A model generated the notes under the pieces. The model saw nothing but the letters and a program-made list of their open reading frames with translations. It did no database searches and was not told the DNA's origin. From Galeopsis tetrahit (Eukaryota > Streptophyta > Magnoliopsida > Lamiales > Lamiaceae): a stretch of 64,000 nt of DNA. This document shows, in pieces, positions 1 to 12,937 of the stretch (within the stretch, counting starts at the first letter, position 1; the number at the start of each line of letters is the position of its first letter). The DNA lies in assembly GCA_963675135.1 (NCBI GenBank), contig OY776124.1, positions 17,978,066 to 18,042,065 of the forward strand. The letters run 5' to 3'. The position numbers were made by a program, and so were the translations under genes.

Positions 1-739
1 ATACAGAGATGTAATGGTGGTGAAGACTTATCGAAGAACATAGTTACGTTTCTTGATTTTATTTTGTTTGAAGAAGAGCAGGAAGATGGACAGCTTTTCG
101 ATTTTGTAAACTGGATTTTGTGGTTCGAAATACCGCAAGAATGTCTATTTTTTCTCTACTTTTCTGGGCTGTGTGATAGCCATGAACCAGTTTTATAGTG
201 TAGAATTCTGAAATAATAAAAACTTTTATAATGTTTTTGTGTTGTATATCTTTTTGTTTCAAATAACAAGTGCTTTCGAAGGAGACTAATGCTTTCGAAG
301 GAGGTTAGTAGTTGAAATTTTGTTAGAAGAACAACAAAGTTTTTTTTTTTCTTCTCTTTCAGAGTCTTCTGAGAGAATCCGTGACTTTTAGAAGAGATTT
401 TGAATAGTGAAATTTATTTATATTTTTGAAGGAGAATCCAACGAAATCCACAGATTGTTGAATACCTAAAGATTTTTAAAGACTTTTTAAAATTCATATT
501 GAATATCTCAAAATTTTGAAAAACTTTTAAAAATCCGGATTGAATACCCCCAAATTTTAAAAGTCCCAAACAAAAAAAGGGTTAGTCTTATGTGAAATAT
601 TGCATACATGCATTCCATGATTCTATCCCAATTAGCAAGTTAAAACTCTAAGTCCAAAAGTCAAATTAAGTCAATTTAAAAAAATTCGCGGGTCATAAGC
701 CTGGATTCGGGTTGCCCAGAAAATTTGCGGGTTGCAAAC

Positions 740-1050
740 AAGTGGTTTACTACATGACCAAAATATTGTTACTACAAGGCCAAAAATTTAATACTACATG
801 TCAAAACATTCTGAAAAATTCACAAAAAAATAAAGTCTCCAGAATATTTTTGAACATGTAGTAATACACTTTTGACCTTGTAGTGATAAAATTTTGGTCT
901 TGTAGTAACATTGTTTTAGTCATGTAGTAACCGAATAAGTCAAAATTATTTTAGGAATTTTGCTCCCAAAAAATAAGTGTCCAGAATATTTTTGGACTTG
1001 CAGTAATACACTTTTGACCTTGTAGTAACATAGTTTTGGTCATGTAGTAA
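740..1050. repeat. Inverted-repeat MITE (TACTACATGACC family)
   Basis: The left arm near 747-800 and the right arm near 858-932 are inverted copies built from the words ttactacatgacc and ttactacaaggcc. A second right-arm copy follows at about 986-1050. No coding sequence lies inside, and the arms are interrupted and diverged. This fits a non-autonomous DNA transposon relic. I could not fix a target-site duplication, so the superfamily is open. Confidence 0.5.
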
Positions 1051-1057
1051 AATAATA

Positions 1058-1329
1058 CTCCCTCCGTCCCCCTATAAGTTTCCCACTTTCCTTTTATGGA
1101 TGTCCCACAATAAGTTTCCCATTTCATATTTTTCCATTTTTGGCATATGGTTTTCTCTCTCCCAATCACATCACTTACACTTTATCTATTATTTTATCAT
1201 ACTTCATCTCACACTCATCTATTATTTTCTCTCTCACCATCACATCACTTGTACTACATCTATTATTTAATCATATTTCTTAATCAAAACAACCAAAAGA
1301 AAGGGGAAACTTATACCGGGACGAGGGAG
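1058..1329. mobile_element. Stowaway-like MITE
   Basis: The element starts ctccctccgtccc and ends with the diverged inverse, gggacgagggag. It is flanked on both sides by the dinucleotide TA (1056-1057 and 1330-1331). A TA target and a CTCCCTCCGT terminus are the known marks of Stowaway (Tc1/mariner-type) MITEs in plants. It is about 270 bp, non-coding, and sits about 1.5 kb upstream of the phosphatase gene. Confidence 0.8.
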
Positions 1330-1331
1330 TA

Positions 1332-2570
1332 GTATATTAGAGTGAAAATAAATATTTTAATTAAGGTTGACCCGCTTTGACCCATGTTGACCCGCGTTGA
1401 TCCACAAATTTTGACCTAATTTACTTTAATTAGTCATATTGCATTTATGCAATATTGCATATAAGTTTTTGCGCAAAAAAAAAAATTTAACAGAATCTCA
1501 ATTGAATACACTCTTTAATTAAGTTTGATTAATGAATTTTTTTTAATTAATTTTAATTGTGTTCAAAGATAAAGAATTAAAATTGGATAAAAAAAAGACT
1601 AAATTGAAACATAAAGGACATATTTTGTAATATTGAAATTTAAAGAATTTATTTTGAAATGTCATAAACTTAGAGGATCAAAAATATAATTTCCTCTATT
1701 AAACATATACTGTATTTATAAATAGGATAGTCATACAAACAACAATTTCGAATTTTCGCCCAAAGAGGGTAATTTTGACGCTTGACTATAAAATTAAAAT
1801 TTTTTGTTTATAATCTTCCTTTTAACAACTAATTATAAATCTTCTTATTCTTACATGTCATAATACAACAATATACTATCTTCCCGTTCAAATTTACTAT
1901 ATTTATTTCTCCGATTATGAATTTTAATAAATATTAATTTTTACTAAAATAATGATGATTGAAAGATATAAATAAAATAATGTACATAGTACGGAGTATT
2001 ATTTTTAAAAAAATATGATAATAATTAAATTTAACTAAAAAAAAAGGAAAGTGTGTTTAATAATAAAATTAGACATAGTACTAATAATAATAAAAAAAGG
2101 AAAATAAGCTTTTACACCAATTATATGTTTTTTTAAGTTTGAATATATGCATTTTTTTATATCACCATTAAAAAAATCATATTCAAAGTGTATTATATAC
2201 TAGAGAACTTTGTAATTAAGTAATAGTATAAGATAGCATAACTTAATCACCACTTCAAAGATAATTTAGGTTAATGGAGAATGGAATAAAAATATTCCGA
2301 ATTCTATCTCTTTTCAGTTTATTAAAAAGAAACATTATACTAATGAATAAATAAATTTAAAATATTCAACAATTTATATATATGACAGGCACAATTTCCA
2401 AATTCTGCAATAATAAATAATAAATACCAATATAATAAAATGCTTCATTTTAAAAAAGAAAAGACAAATTCCAAATTCTCTTCCAATAATAAATAAATAG
2501 CAATATAATTAAATTACAACTGTATTATTAATACTAATCCTCCCATTAACTTAACCCACTCTCACAATCA
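1332..2570. other. AT-rich intergenic DNA
   Basis: No gene is visible. The first 100 bp repeat gacccg words that also occur inverted near 680-730, suggesting an older MITE around the younger ones. The rest is AT-rich spacer leading to the promoter of the phosphatase gene. Confidence 0.5.
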
Positions 2571-2585
2571 GCGCGTGTGACGCGC
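2571..2585. promoter_or_regulatory. Perfect inverted CGCG-box pair upstream of the phosphatase gene
   Basis: The 15-bp word GCGCGTGTGACGCGC is a perfect hexamer inverted repeat with a 3-bp spacer. It lies about 220 bp before the chosen start codon in otherwise AT-rich DNA. Each half matches the VCGCGB consensus bound by plant CAMTA calmodulin-binding transcription factors. Its role as an operator is inferred; no transcript start is known here. Confidence 0.35.
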
Positions 2586-2804
2586 ACTCTCTCCTTTTAA
2601 TTTAATCTCCTTTTCAGTTGTGTGCATCTGGACTGTTGTGATCGCAATACCCATTGGCCTCCATTTTTGACCACTCCTCTCCGTCGCCACAAAACACACA
2701 CTCGCAACACCCTTCTGCGGCCGCGGAAGCTAATACGAATCACCGGCGCAATTTCGACGGAGGCACTTTCCGATTTTAATAATCAAGTATCGGCATATTT
2801 GATG

Positions 2805-5800
2805 ATGGCGGAGTTGGCGGCGGCTGAAGTCTACGCGCCGCGGTCGATACAGGTATGGAGGACGCTCCTGAACTGGCTGGCGTTCTTCTTCCAGATCTTT
2901 TCTCAGATCCTCCGTGGCACGCCCTCGTTTACACAGGTCCTCTCGTATGTTGGCTTACGTCATGGCTCTTTTCTGTCTTCTGCATCTCACGCGCCGACGC
3001 AGTTCAAGCCTCTGCCGGTGGTTGAACTTCCGGAGCTCACGGAAGAGCCGGAAGAGGCACCGCGGCTAACGGCTCACGCTGCTGTTTGGGTCCCTGGCAG
3101 TGGAGAGAGGATGGATGATTCTCCACCTTTGGAGAAGCTTACGGTAACTTCTATTGAATCTTATTGAAATTGGAGTATTTGAATTTGATTGGTTAACAAG
3201 TTATAAATGACAAGTGTTGGTTACTGTAATTATTTGTGGTTGACTTTGCTAAAGTGCTTCGGGCAATTTTAGCTGTTGATTCAACTTGTTAATCCAATCC
3301 AATTTGTATATATTACCTACATGAAACATAGGGATTAAAACAAAGTGGTCATATTTAATTTTTCCTATAGCCTTACGATCGTTCTACAGCTAATTTTGAC
3401 AGATGTGGAACATATTGCTGTGATGCTATATATATTCCCAGAAAAAGATTGCATTAAATTTGTTCTGTTCAAACGTTGATATTATATGATTGGTTGGAAA
3501 AAGGATTTTATGAGATTTTGGTCTGGATTTGTGTGGCCAGATTGGTATGTATGCTTAGAGGAGAACATGTATTTCAATCACAGTATTCACCAGAAATTTA
3601 CTTTTGCAGGTGTCTTAACTTACCACCTCAATTAGGAAAGGCCTAGTTTTCTAAGTTCTAGCTCATCCTTCATTTAAAATTTAAACAGGCGACTGCTGAT
3701 TTAGATGGGGTTTAAGTTAACTGAGGGATGCTACTGCAATTATTGAATGTTAAAAGTATTATTGGCATATTTTCTTGTATGTTTGATGTACAAGTTTATT
3801 GCAATTAACAGGTTGATGTCATTAATTCTGCTTATCCATAGATTATGGAGTTGAAGTATTAGTAATGTGCATGGCAGCATGGGTGCTTCCACCTCTCACC
3901 CGTGCTTGTTGAACATGAAGCAGCAATAAATTAACAAAAATTTGAAAAAAGAGAATATTATAATTAGAAAACTAACAAGCTTATTAGGACTTGACGTCAC
4001 TCCTTCCAGAATTAAATAGTTTGACCATTTAACGTTTTTTCCCTAAGCTTAGATGCCTTTAGAAGATCTTAAACTTATATTTTAAAACAAGTATAGAGGT
4101 GGGGTAACTTAACAAGGGACACAAAAAATGGCAAAATGGGTAACGTAACGAGGACGGAGGGAGTATTTCCTAATTTGGTATCACTTCATGTCAATAAAAG
4201 TCAGGCTAACAGGTGTAAATCCATGAAAGTTATGAGATTAGGACTGCTTAAGATTATATATTTCACAAGGAATGCTGGTTGTAAACTAATGGAATTTGTA
4301 TAATTTAATGATTAAAGCAATTATCTGTAATCTGAATTGAAGTTACAAGTGTGGCAAAAGCTTCTGACTTGAAATTCATGCTGACAAGATAACCTGCGTT
4401 TCCTTCATGTTTGCTCAAGGTGAAGTGCTGAACAATGTTGAGCGAATTAAAACCCACGGCAAGATTAGAGGTTGTTGTGTTGAACGAGCAGATTGTTTTG
4501 TTGGTTTATTTGCTCACTTGAAGAACAGAAAGTTGAAGGATACAAATTTAACGATCATGGCATCTCTTGGGATCTTATAATTGGAATGTCATTTTTGAGG
4601 CTGAGATACTAGAAAGAGAATCTCCACCTTTATGTTCATTTGCATTACCATAGATTTAAAATGGAACAGGTTCTTAGAATTGGAGTACAAAACTGTACAT
4701 TGTTTGATGTTCAAAAAGACTTCATTGTTAGTCGTCTGACACCAGTTCTGTTTTCCGTTCACTATTTTTACATGGCATATGGGAAGGATAAAATATTCCA
4801 CATCAGATCCTAGCCTTCTTAATCTTGTATGTGTTGGATATATGGTTGTCCTAATTGACGTTGTTACACTATTGAGTTAGTGAATGTTGGTTCTAGGTTG
4901 TTAAAGATTTTCTTCTCTTCATATGTTTTGCATTCTATGTGCTTTGACATTCATCGATCTCTGTATCTGCTGCAGGTGGTTCTTGATTTGGATGAAACTC
5001 TGGTATGTGCATATGAGACATCAAGTTTGCCAGCTATGCTACGTAGTCAAGCCACAGAAGCTGGCATAAAATGGTTTGAATTAGAGTGCATCTCTTCCGA
5101 CAAGGTAAGATATTGACCTTGTCAGACATCATTAGTTAATGTGAACATCTACAACAAATCTCAATATTTAATATTGATTTTGCACTTCTTTTTTTTAATG
5201 TGACCTCTAGGAAATTGAAGGCAAACCTAAGATCAATTATGTGACAGTGTTTGAACGTCCGGGACTGAAGGAGTTTCTAAATAAACTCAGTGAATTTGCT
5301 GACCTTATATTATTTACAGCTGGACTTGAAGGTTTCTATTATGATCCCTTACTTTCTTGATTTTGTGCTGCAGTTGTTAGATACGATATTTACATGTTAG
5401 ATTACCGTTTTTATGTCTTTATAGGTTATGCTAGACCTCTTGTCGATAGAATTGATACTGAAAATAGATTCAGCCGGAGACTTTACCGTCCTTCTACCAT
5501 TAGCACGTAAGTTTTCTGTTCTTTTTGTGGACTACCACAGGAAATATTTTTCTTTGGATTTATTGTATTCTTTCATGCGTTTCTACTGCTGTTTGATGTG
5601 TGAGATCCGTACTGTATCTTGTCTCTTTTTTGGTGGACTAGGCATAGCTATTAACTGATAACTCTTTAAGCATTAATTCTTGATATACATGTGCGTGTGT
5701 GGTGTATCTATGTTTGATAGCTTAAAGAACATAAAAGTAAGACGCAGAATGATAGAATGCAGTCTTCCAATGATTGTGGACCATGTTAGTCACTTCATGG

Positions 5801-7544
5801 TGTATGCCTGATGGTGCTAAGCTAATGTTTAGATGTGAATATACGTAAACAGCTGAAAGTTAGGGATTTTAAAAAGATTAATTTTGGGACTACTTAGTAT
5901 TAAATGGACCGCTTTTTTGTGTATCATATTTGGCTTCTGTATTTTGCATTTTCTACTGTTTCCAATTTTTCTTGGAACTCTTGCTAATTTTATATCTGGC
6001 CCTTTGATGTCTATATATATCATCATTAGAGGTTTCCTTGTACTTATATTAAACAAGATTTGAGAAACATTTTGTTCCATGTCATTTCTCTCAACATATT
6101 TGTTAGTTGACTGGAGCCTTAGCCTTTCAACTTTAGTGGAATATGGACCTTGCAGAGCCATCCATTGATCATGGTCAAGCTTCTGGCCCCGATATCTATG
6201 ACATCTGCCTAACTTTTTTTAACATTCTGCAAGAGGGGCAACAACTGTTATTTTTATATTTTATTTTATATATTTGATTACAGTGCTCCCTTCACAGTGG
6301 CCTTCTATTTCAGTATAGTGATTCCCAATCCAAAGTACTGTCTTCTTTTCAGCACTCTATTCAGAGATCTTTCTCCATCTCATTATTTATTTAGGATTCC
6401 TTTCACAAATTAATTAGCCATGTTTAGTGCTTGTAAGTAAGGTTTTGATTTGCAGATTTTTTTTTTTGCGATATGCTGTTCATATCACACAGCTTTTGCT
6501 GAACTAGGAAATCTGAAACAGATCAGCAATTACCAAGAATTTGATTATAGCTGTGACGAAAATGAGAATCCTCCGTGGCCTTACACTATATATTTGTTAG
6601 ACTCAACTTCCTTACTAGGCAATGATTCTTCTTAACTACTTGTAAGGTGTAGGAATCAGTTTGCCTCATCTAGAACCGTGTAGCTCAAACCTACAAGAAA
6701 GAGAGAGGTCAAAGATATAGAACATAAAAAAGAAATGAAATTGCCATTCTATTGTAGCATATAGTCTTTTGCATGAATCTGTTTTGTTCTTGACTCACTA
6801 AAGTCATCTCCTAATCGGATTGGGTTTTTTCTTACTGCAAATTCATTGCTTTAGTCATCTTCTTCTATACATGGATAGAACTTACAGCCATTCAAATATA
6901 TCAAGTTCTATGGTTTTAACTACTTGTTTGCATAATTCAGGGAGTATCGTGAACATGTAAAGGATTTATCTTGCTTGTCGAAGGATTTCTGTCGAATAGT
7001 AATCGTCGACAATAATCCATTTAGCTTCTTGCTGCAACCAGTGAATGGTATTCCATGCATACCATTTACTCCTGGCCAACCTCATGACGAGCAGGTACTA
7101 TAAGTTGACATAAATTAATTGGATAATTACAAAAACTACCTTGAGATATAGCCTAGTTACAAAACAAAACAAAAACCCAATGAAGTTTGTTTTAATTCAA
7201 ATACTTTCATAAGGTAATATCATTTCTTATAAGCACACCCCTCCATTGGTGCAATTTGCATTTTGCAAGGAAATAAACTTTTGTTGGTATTTTTTTTTTA
7301 TTAGGCTCAAACTCAAGGGAAACTTGTGTAATTATCCATAAATTCTTAGTTGTTCCTCATCATTTTTAAATTTATCTCAACTAATTTGTGGATCTATCTA
7401 TACGCATATCAGCTTTTGGATGTTATCCTTCCATTGCTCAAACATCTTTCTATGCAAAAGGACGTACGACCTGCTCTCTACGAGAAGTTCCATATGCCCG
7501 AATGGTTTCAAAAGCATGGAATCCCCTCTTCGGGATGGACATAG
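2805..7544 (+). CDS. CTD small phosphatase-like HAD/FCP1 protein (At3g55960 type)
   Basis: The six exons are 2805-3143, 4976-5104, 5211-5331, 5425-5506, 6941-7094 and 7413-7544. All introns are GT-AG, the phases agree, and together they give 318 aa. Residues 114-121 read VVLDLDET, containing the DxDxT motif (D117 nucleophile, D119 acid/base) of FCP1/SCP phosphatases. Later blocks (GLKEFLNKL, LFTAGLEGYARPL, IVDNNPFSF) complete the NLI-interacting-factor fold. The N-terminus MAELAAAEVY and the length match Arabidopsis At3g55960 (about 305 aa) as I remember it. The family dephosphorylates phospho-Ser/Thr, classically on the RNA polymerase II CTD; the substrate here is inferred. Two ATGs are adjacent at 2802 and 2805; I chose the second because it fits the family start. 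An open frame continues upstream to 2622 but looks like 5' UTR. Intron 1 (1.8 kb) holds one decayed Stowaway-like end near 4151-4166. Confidence 0.9.
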
Positions 7545-9902
7545 TATGAAGTTATCGATCAAATGCTCCTCTTATGTATTATAATTGGCCAGGGTGATAT
7601 TCATTTCACAAGGCAGTATCTCTAAGGCAGAGCTGCAAAGTTTTGTATAGCATTGTTCTCTGCAGTGAAGCAGCCATTGATGGAAGTCCAGTATCAGAAG
7701 CACGATCAGACATTGCACAATTGTGAAAAGTAAGTTCCTATGGTTGTATTGTATACAAGTTTAGTTGGTACAATGAATTATTTGCAGTGACAAGCCTTTG
7801 TTCTGTATCATATATTTGTGATATGTGAATTAAATGTTTGTGTCAATGTCTCTCCGAGCTTCTTATAAATGTTGATTAAGATATATGTCTTCTGGGCTTT
7901 GTGTTCTTATCGTTTAACTTTCTTAATGTTTTTTCATATTTTATTTTGAAATTGTGAACCCTTTTTAGATGAGGAATAGAAGTGTATAGATACATGAGTG
8001 TGTATCTATCTTATCCTTGAGCTTTGTTATCTGTTAGGAGGGTCCAGCCACCATAGGTGGGGCCGTGGGGGTGGTAGGCTTATGCTCAGGCCCTGTAAAG
8101 AGTCTTTTTGTTCAGTTGATCAAATAAATAATACTACTATATGGATTTATTAATAATATTTAAAGATGATGATTTTGTTTGACATAAGTGGAGTGAATGT
8201 GGGGCTGGTTTGGTTGTAAACAGCCACCCATGTTCTTAAAAGCTGTGGGAAAAAAGGAGGGAAAGCACTTTTACTTTCTTTTTGGAGTAGCTTTTATTGC
8301 TTCAATCTGTTGTGAGTAGCAGGACATGGGCATGTCGTTATTTGGACAATATAATTTCTAATTTTTTGTGATGTGGACCATGTACTGATTCCCTTACTAT
8401 CGTTGTCTGGGGGATTCAGGATACGAGAGATAAGCGTTATGTTTACACTACAATATTGTTATTATACATTTTGACGTCAAGATGCATAAAATATACTCTC
8501 TCTTTTTTTTTCTAATGAGAAAATAAACAACAATTAATCTTCAATCTCATCCTTTCCTTGTTCCACTCATTTGCTCATCATTCCGAATTCAATCTTGAGA
8601 AATCGGAGAACCAACCACGCTTCTTGCAAGGGAATGTACGTGCACGATGGTTAAATCGTTTGGGTAGATAACTAATGTCGCACACTATGACTCTTGTTTT
8701 ACTTATCATTCCAATTTCCAACCCCCACCTACAGTTGGTTGGGGTTCCACTCTGTTTCCAAAATAATGCCTTCCAAATCCATTTATAGTATTAATACTAA
8801 GAATACGTATGTTAAAATTCAATTGAAGATATATCAAATCACTTAAAAATACAATTGAATGTTAAGCTCCCAATGGTATACAATGATTTGACCTAATATT
8901 AAAGTCTTATTCGGGGGACATTCAATAAAAAAAATTGAACGATACGGAGATATTTGTAATATTAAAAATAAATAACAATGTACTCCTTTTTACTTAAAAG
9001 TAAGTACTTATAAAATATAATAAATCATGCAATATCCTATCAATTACGTTAGATGAAAGCTATCCCGTAAATTTTGGACACAAAATATGATAGAATAAAT
9101 AGGTATATTAGATATCTATGAAAGCTATCTCGTAAATTTTTAACATAAAATATGATAGAATAAGTAGATATATTAGATATGATGCGACCGAGAGAAAGGG
9201 ATGGATAGAATAATAAAATGAAACGTGAAAGTAAATAATTTGTCAAAAAAATATATTACTAATTTTTATTGGAACGGACGAAATATGGAGTAATACTAAT
9301 TTGACAGGTGGAGGGGGATTTCGTTGATTTCCAAATTAATATAGATAAGAGTTGAGAGTATTCTTTAAAGTATGAAGCAAATGAGTACATCAACATGTGA
9401 GTCGAAAGGAAACAACTATCTGTATTATCACAGCTGCTGCCTGCAAACCAAATATCATATCGCATTTTAAGGCCAACATTTTTCAATAGTAACTTCATAC
9501 TTAATATAGCTTAGCTCTGATTTTATGTGAAGCTTTTGCGGGTGAACGGTAAGATTGATTTTCTAAATTAATTTGTCTTTAAATTGAATATTGAAACTTA
9601 AAAAAAAAAATTGACTTTCAACATTCTTGTCTAAGGTTAAATAAATACTCCATGGATCCATTAAATATTTAAAACAATTAAAATTTTAAAACTATGTTTA
9701 AAAAGCTGGACACAGGATTTTAAAAAATAAATAAATGTATTATAGAGTTCATTATGAATAAAATGAATGTTTAGGAGTAAAATTAAAAGACAATTTAGAT
9801 AATTAAATAATGGTTTGAGAATTAAGCTAAAATTATATTTTCATAAAATGAACAAACCTATTTTTTGGTACACAACAAATAAGGCAAGTAAAGAAAGGTT
9901 TA
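7545..9902. other. 3' UTR and intergenic DNA
   Basis: The first 500 bp or so are probably 3' UTR of the phosphatase gene. After that there is AT-rich spacer without a supported gene. A Stowaway-like end (ggaacggacgaaatatggag) lies near 9270-9292, next to a tandem duplication. Confidence 0.5.
9054..9180. repeat. Tandem duplication, about 63 bp x 2
   Basis: Two adjacent copies both start gaaagctatc and carry cgtaaattt, aaaatatgatagaata and tattagatat in the same order. They are roughly 63 bp each with several substitutions. They lie just left of a diverged MITE end and probably arose inside that element. Confidence 0.65.
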
Positions 9903-10520
9903 GTGGATTGTAGACATGTCCAACTGGATGAAACCGCCGATTACGGTTAAAAATCGGCGGTTTCGATTTTGCATTTTTGGCAACCGAAATCGAACCGACA
10001 AACCGTCGGTGCGGCGTTTATTTTTTATTTTATCTTTTTACTTGTTTTATTTTTTTACTTTTTGCACGTTTTCGATTTCTTTTTTGTTCGTTTTAACTTT
10101 ATAGTTTATACAACTTAAAGTCTTAAAATTATACTTATTATTTAAATTTTATAAATTTAAACACTTAAACTTGTAAATTACAATGAATTGTAAGTTTGTA
10201 ACAAATTGAAATAATTGATGAAATATTATAGAAAATTGAAAGAATAAATTACTTTCAAATTACAAATTACAAAAGTATAAATTATAACTTACAAATTACA
10301 ATTTAAAATTTAAAAACTTACAAAATAAATTACAACAAATTGGGAGAGGGGGAAAAAAAATTGAACTTGAGCTTAATTTTAAGAATTAAACTTAAAAATT
10401 CTAAGTTCAAAATTTTAAAATTAAGTTGCCTACGTATCCAACATGTTGGAATAAAAGTCCACGTAGTTCTCTTACCTCAACTTACCCGTTGTCGTTGTTG
10501 TTGAATGATGACTCGATTCT

Positions 10521-12749
10521 TCATTCTTCACTTTCGCTCGTAGAGGTCCATTCCTCTTCTTCTTCTTCACTATCCTCTTCTAATGATTGAACTCTTTTTT
10601 CGGCTCTTACCCAATCATCAAGCAAGCATTGGTTCTCTACGTTTTCAATGGTCATATATGATCTCGTTGCATCCAAAGTATAACCTCCTACACTAAAAGT
10701 TTGCTCAACGACAACAGTTGAGGCGGGAGTCGATAAAATTTCTCTTGTGAGCATTGACATTGTCGGAAATACAAGTTTCACCATCGACCAACACTTTAGT
10801 ATGTCAAACTCTCCTTCCATATTTTTCATTGTCGAATTCATGATATAATTTTCATATTCTTGAGTATATGATGATCGTGATCTCTTATGATTACGTTGAT
10901 AAATAAGCCCATTTGTAGCATCCATATTGGCCAAATTTGGAACGTTAACACTAGCACTATGTAAAGAAGAAGAAGAAGAAGAAGAACCATTTGCATCCAT
11001 GTGCTCCCTAATTAATGCTAATATAAGTTGTTTAACACCACTTACGATTTCTTCGGGATCCGGTCGGTTAGAAAAACTAAGTTCGTCACTAGGAGAAGAA
11101 GAAGAAGAACCATTTGCATCTGTATGCTCCCTAATTAATGCTAATATAAGTTGTTTAACACCACTTACGATTTCTTCGGGATCCGGTCGATTAGAAGAAC
11201 TAAGTTCGTCACTAGGATATAAATTTTCATAATACAACTCTAACATGTCATGTACACCATCTAACTTATATCTAGGATCAAACACTTTAGCAACTAAAAA
11301 TATAGGAGGAATTTGATTAAAATATTTCTTCCATTTTTGCAACATAGGAACAATAGCATCATGTAATAATGGATCATATTTATAACGTGTTAATACTCCA
11401 ACAATTTTAAGACAATGTTTAATTGCCAAATGAGAAGTAGGTTCGTAAAATTTAGACATAGCAAAAATAGCATCATTAAAAGTTTCCAAAATCTCAATAA
11501 TTTTTATGCAATGATCTAAATTTTGAGAATGTAAACGAAAACCACAATGTTCTTGTGCGAAAAAACCACATGAAGTTTCTTTATACTCAACCGACTCTCT
11601 TAACAATTTATAAGTAGAATTCCACCGTGTTGACACATCAAGAGAAAAAAAAATTTGGATGCACATTCTTACTTCTACAAAACGTTTTCCATTTTTTCAT
11701 CAAACTACTACGCCTCGTCAAGTAAGTAATAGCATCTTTAATAGGATCGACATATACTCTCAAAGCATTTAAACCATCTTGAACACATAAATTAAAATAT
11801 GACACATGCATCTAATATGAAAAAATATTTCCATCAACATACGGTTGACACTCATTTTGAAGTTCTTCGATACTAGCGTTATTAGAACTAGCATTATCAA
11901 AACCAATAGAATTTTTTTTATAATTCAAACCATAATCATTTAAAATATCAACAATTTTTATTTTAATATTTTCGGCATTATGAGTATCATCAAAATCTTT
12001 ATAAGCAATTAATCTTTTGTTTAAAGTCCAAGAATCATCAATCCAATGACAAGTAATTCCTGTATACTAATGTTTTTGAAAATTATCACTCCAAATATCG
12101 GCACAAATAGAAACTTTACTTGTTAGTGCTCTAAAAGTGTTGATCAAAGCATATTTATATTCACCAACAACATTAGCAATATCACGAGTAATCGTAGAAC
12201 GAGAAACTTTTTTCATGCATGGTTGTAGCGAAAGTTGTACCAAATCATTGAAAGCAAAAATTACCACAAAACTATAAGGAAGATGTTGAACACTTATCAT
12301 TTTAGCTAACATTTTTCTAAAATATGCTTGATCATATTTAAAAATAGAAGTCGAATTACTTACCTCACCTTGAACTCCACCTCCGGAGGACCCGGTAAAT
12401 CCTCGTAGTTGTATTTGGCTCGTTTCAATTCCCACTCTATCCGGATGGGTGGAACTCAAATGGAGTCTCAATGTTCCATATCCTCCTCCCTCAAAATGGG
12501 GTTTTGTTGTGAAGGAGTTGGAGCACCTTCCTCCATTGAAGTTGGAATTTCGATTGCACTTTCTTGAGTTGGGCGGCCACCTTCTTCATCATCATCATCC
12601 GATGCAAGAGTGTTAATAACATCTTCAACGATGTTGTCACTAAGAACTCTACGAATATTTTGATCCTCCTCTTCGTTGAATAATGGAATGCGTCTTCGAG
12701 GTTGAGAAGAAGAAGAAGTTCCAATAGTCTTTCCTCTTGAAGAAGACAT
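10521..12749 (-). pseudogene. hAT transposase (RICESLEEPER/Tam3-like), broken
   Basis: Read from 12749 down, it starts MSSSRGKTIG with an acidic N-terminal region. Only the last part of a BED zinc finger remains (LHLSSTHPDR at about 12466); the Cys pair appears to be missing. The body (FKYDQAYFRKMLAKMI, CADIWSDN) is followed by an in-frame stop near 12067. The frame then continues through CHWIDDSWTLNKR and FDNASSNN, meets another stop near 11815 and a frameshift near 11660. It ends with a long open C-terminal frame (11666-10521) carrying the RWNSTY block and the hAT dimerisation domain (ILSTPASTVVVEQTFS). In an intact copy the protein would bind element ends and catalyse cut-and-paste transposition. 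A 41-aa block is duplicated in the C-terminal half. The last ~25 residues are an acidic Glu/Ser tail. Confidence 0.85.
10981..11218. repeat. 123-bp in-frame tandem duplication inside the hAT transposase
   Basis: Two copies of about 123 bp begin gaagaaccatttgcat at 10981 and 11104. They differ at only a few positions. On the minus strand each encodes SDELS-SNRPDPEEIVSGVK followed by a polyserine run. The period is a multiple of three, so the frame is kept. The gaagaagaa microsatellite at each junction suggests replication slippage or unequal exchange. Confidence 0.85.
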
Positions 12750-12937
12750 ATTAGTATTATAATATAGTAAGAAAGAAAGAAGTAAGAAGTGGAATAAAAT
12801 TTAGTAAAGTAAATAAGATTATAGGAGTAAGAGATTGACAAATTTAGTATAGTAAGAAAGTAATTTGAGAATTTAGTAAAGTAAAGTAAGTAAGAAGTAA
12901 TAAGTAAATAAGATTATAATTTATAAGGGTAAGAGAT

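Noticed and set aside
1..200. Possible 3' end of an upstream gene (open frame 1-198, and another ending in a TAG near 44)
   Set aside because: Both frames are short, have no recognisable motif, and lie at the window edge. Chance cannot be excluded.
2622..2804. N-terminal extension of the phosphatase to an ATG at 2622
   Set aside because: Cys/His/Arg-rich composition unlike the family; homologues start at the MAEL-type N-terminus, so this is read as 5' UTR.
4095..4170. Stowaway insertion in phosphatase intron 1
   Set aside because: Only one TIR (acggagggagta) is visible with no matching left end, so it is not listed as an element.
5829..6161. Minus-strand ORF within intron 4 of the phosphatase gene
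   Set aside because: AT-rich intronic sequence without known motif or splice context.
10927..11232. Plus-strand ORF opposite the hAT transposase
   Set aside because: It mirrors the polyserine and duplicated region of the real minus-strand gene.
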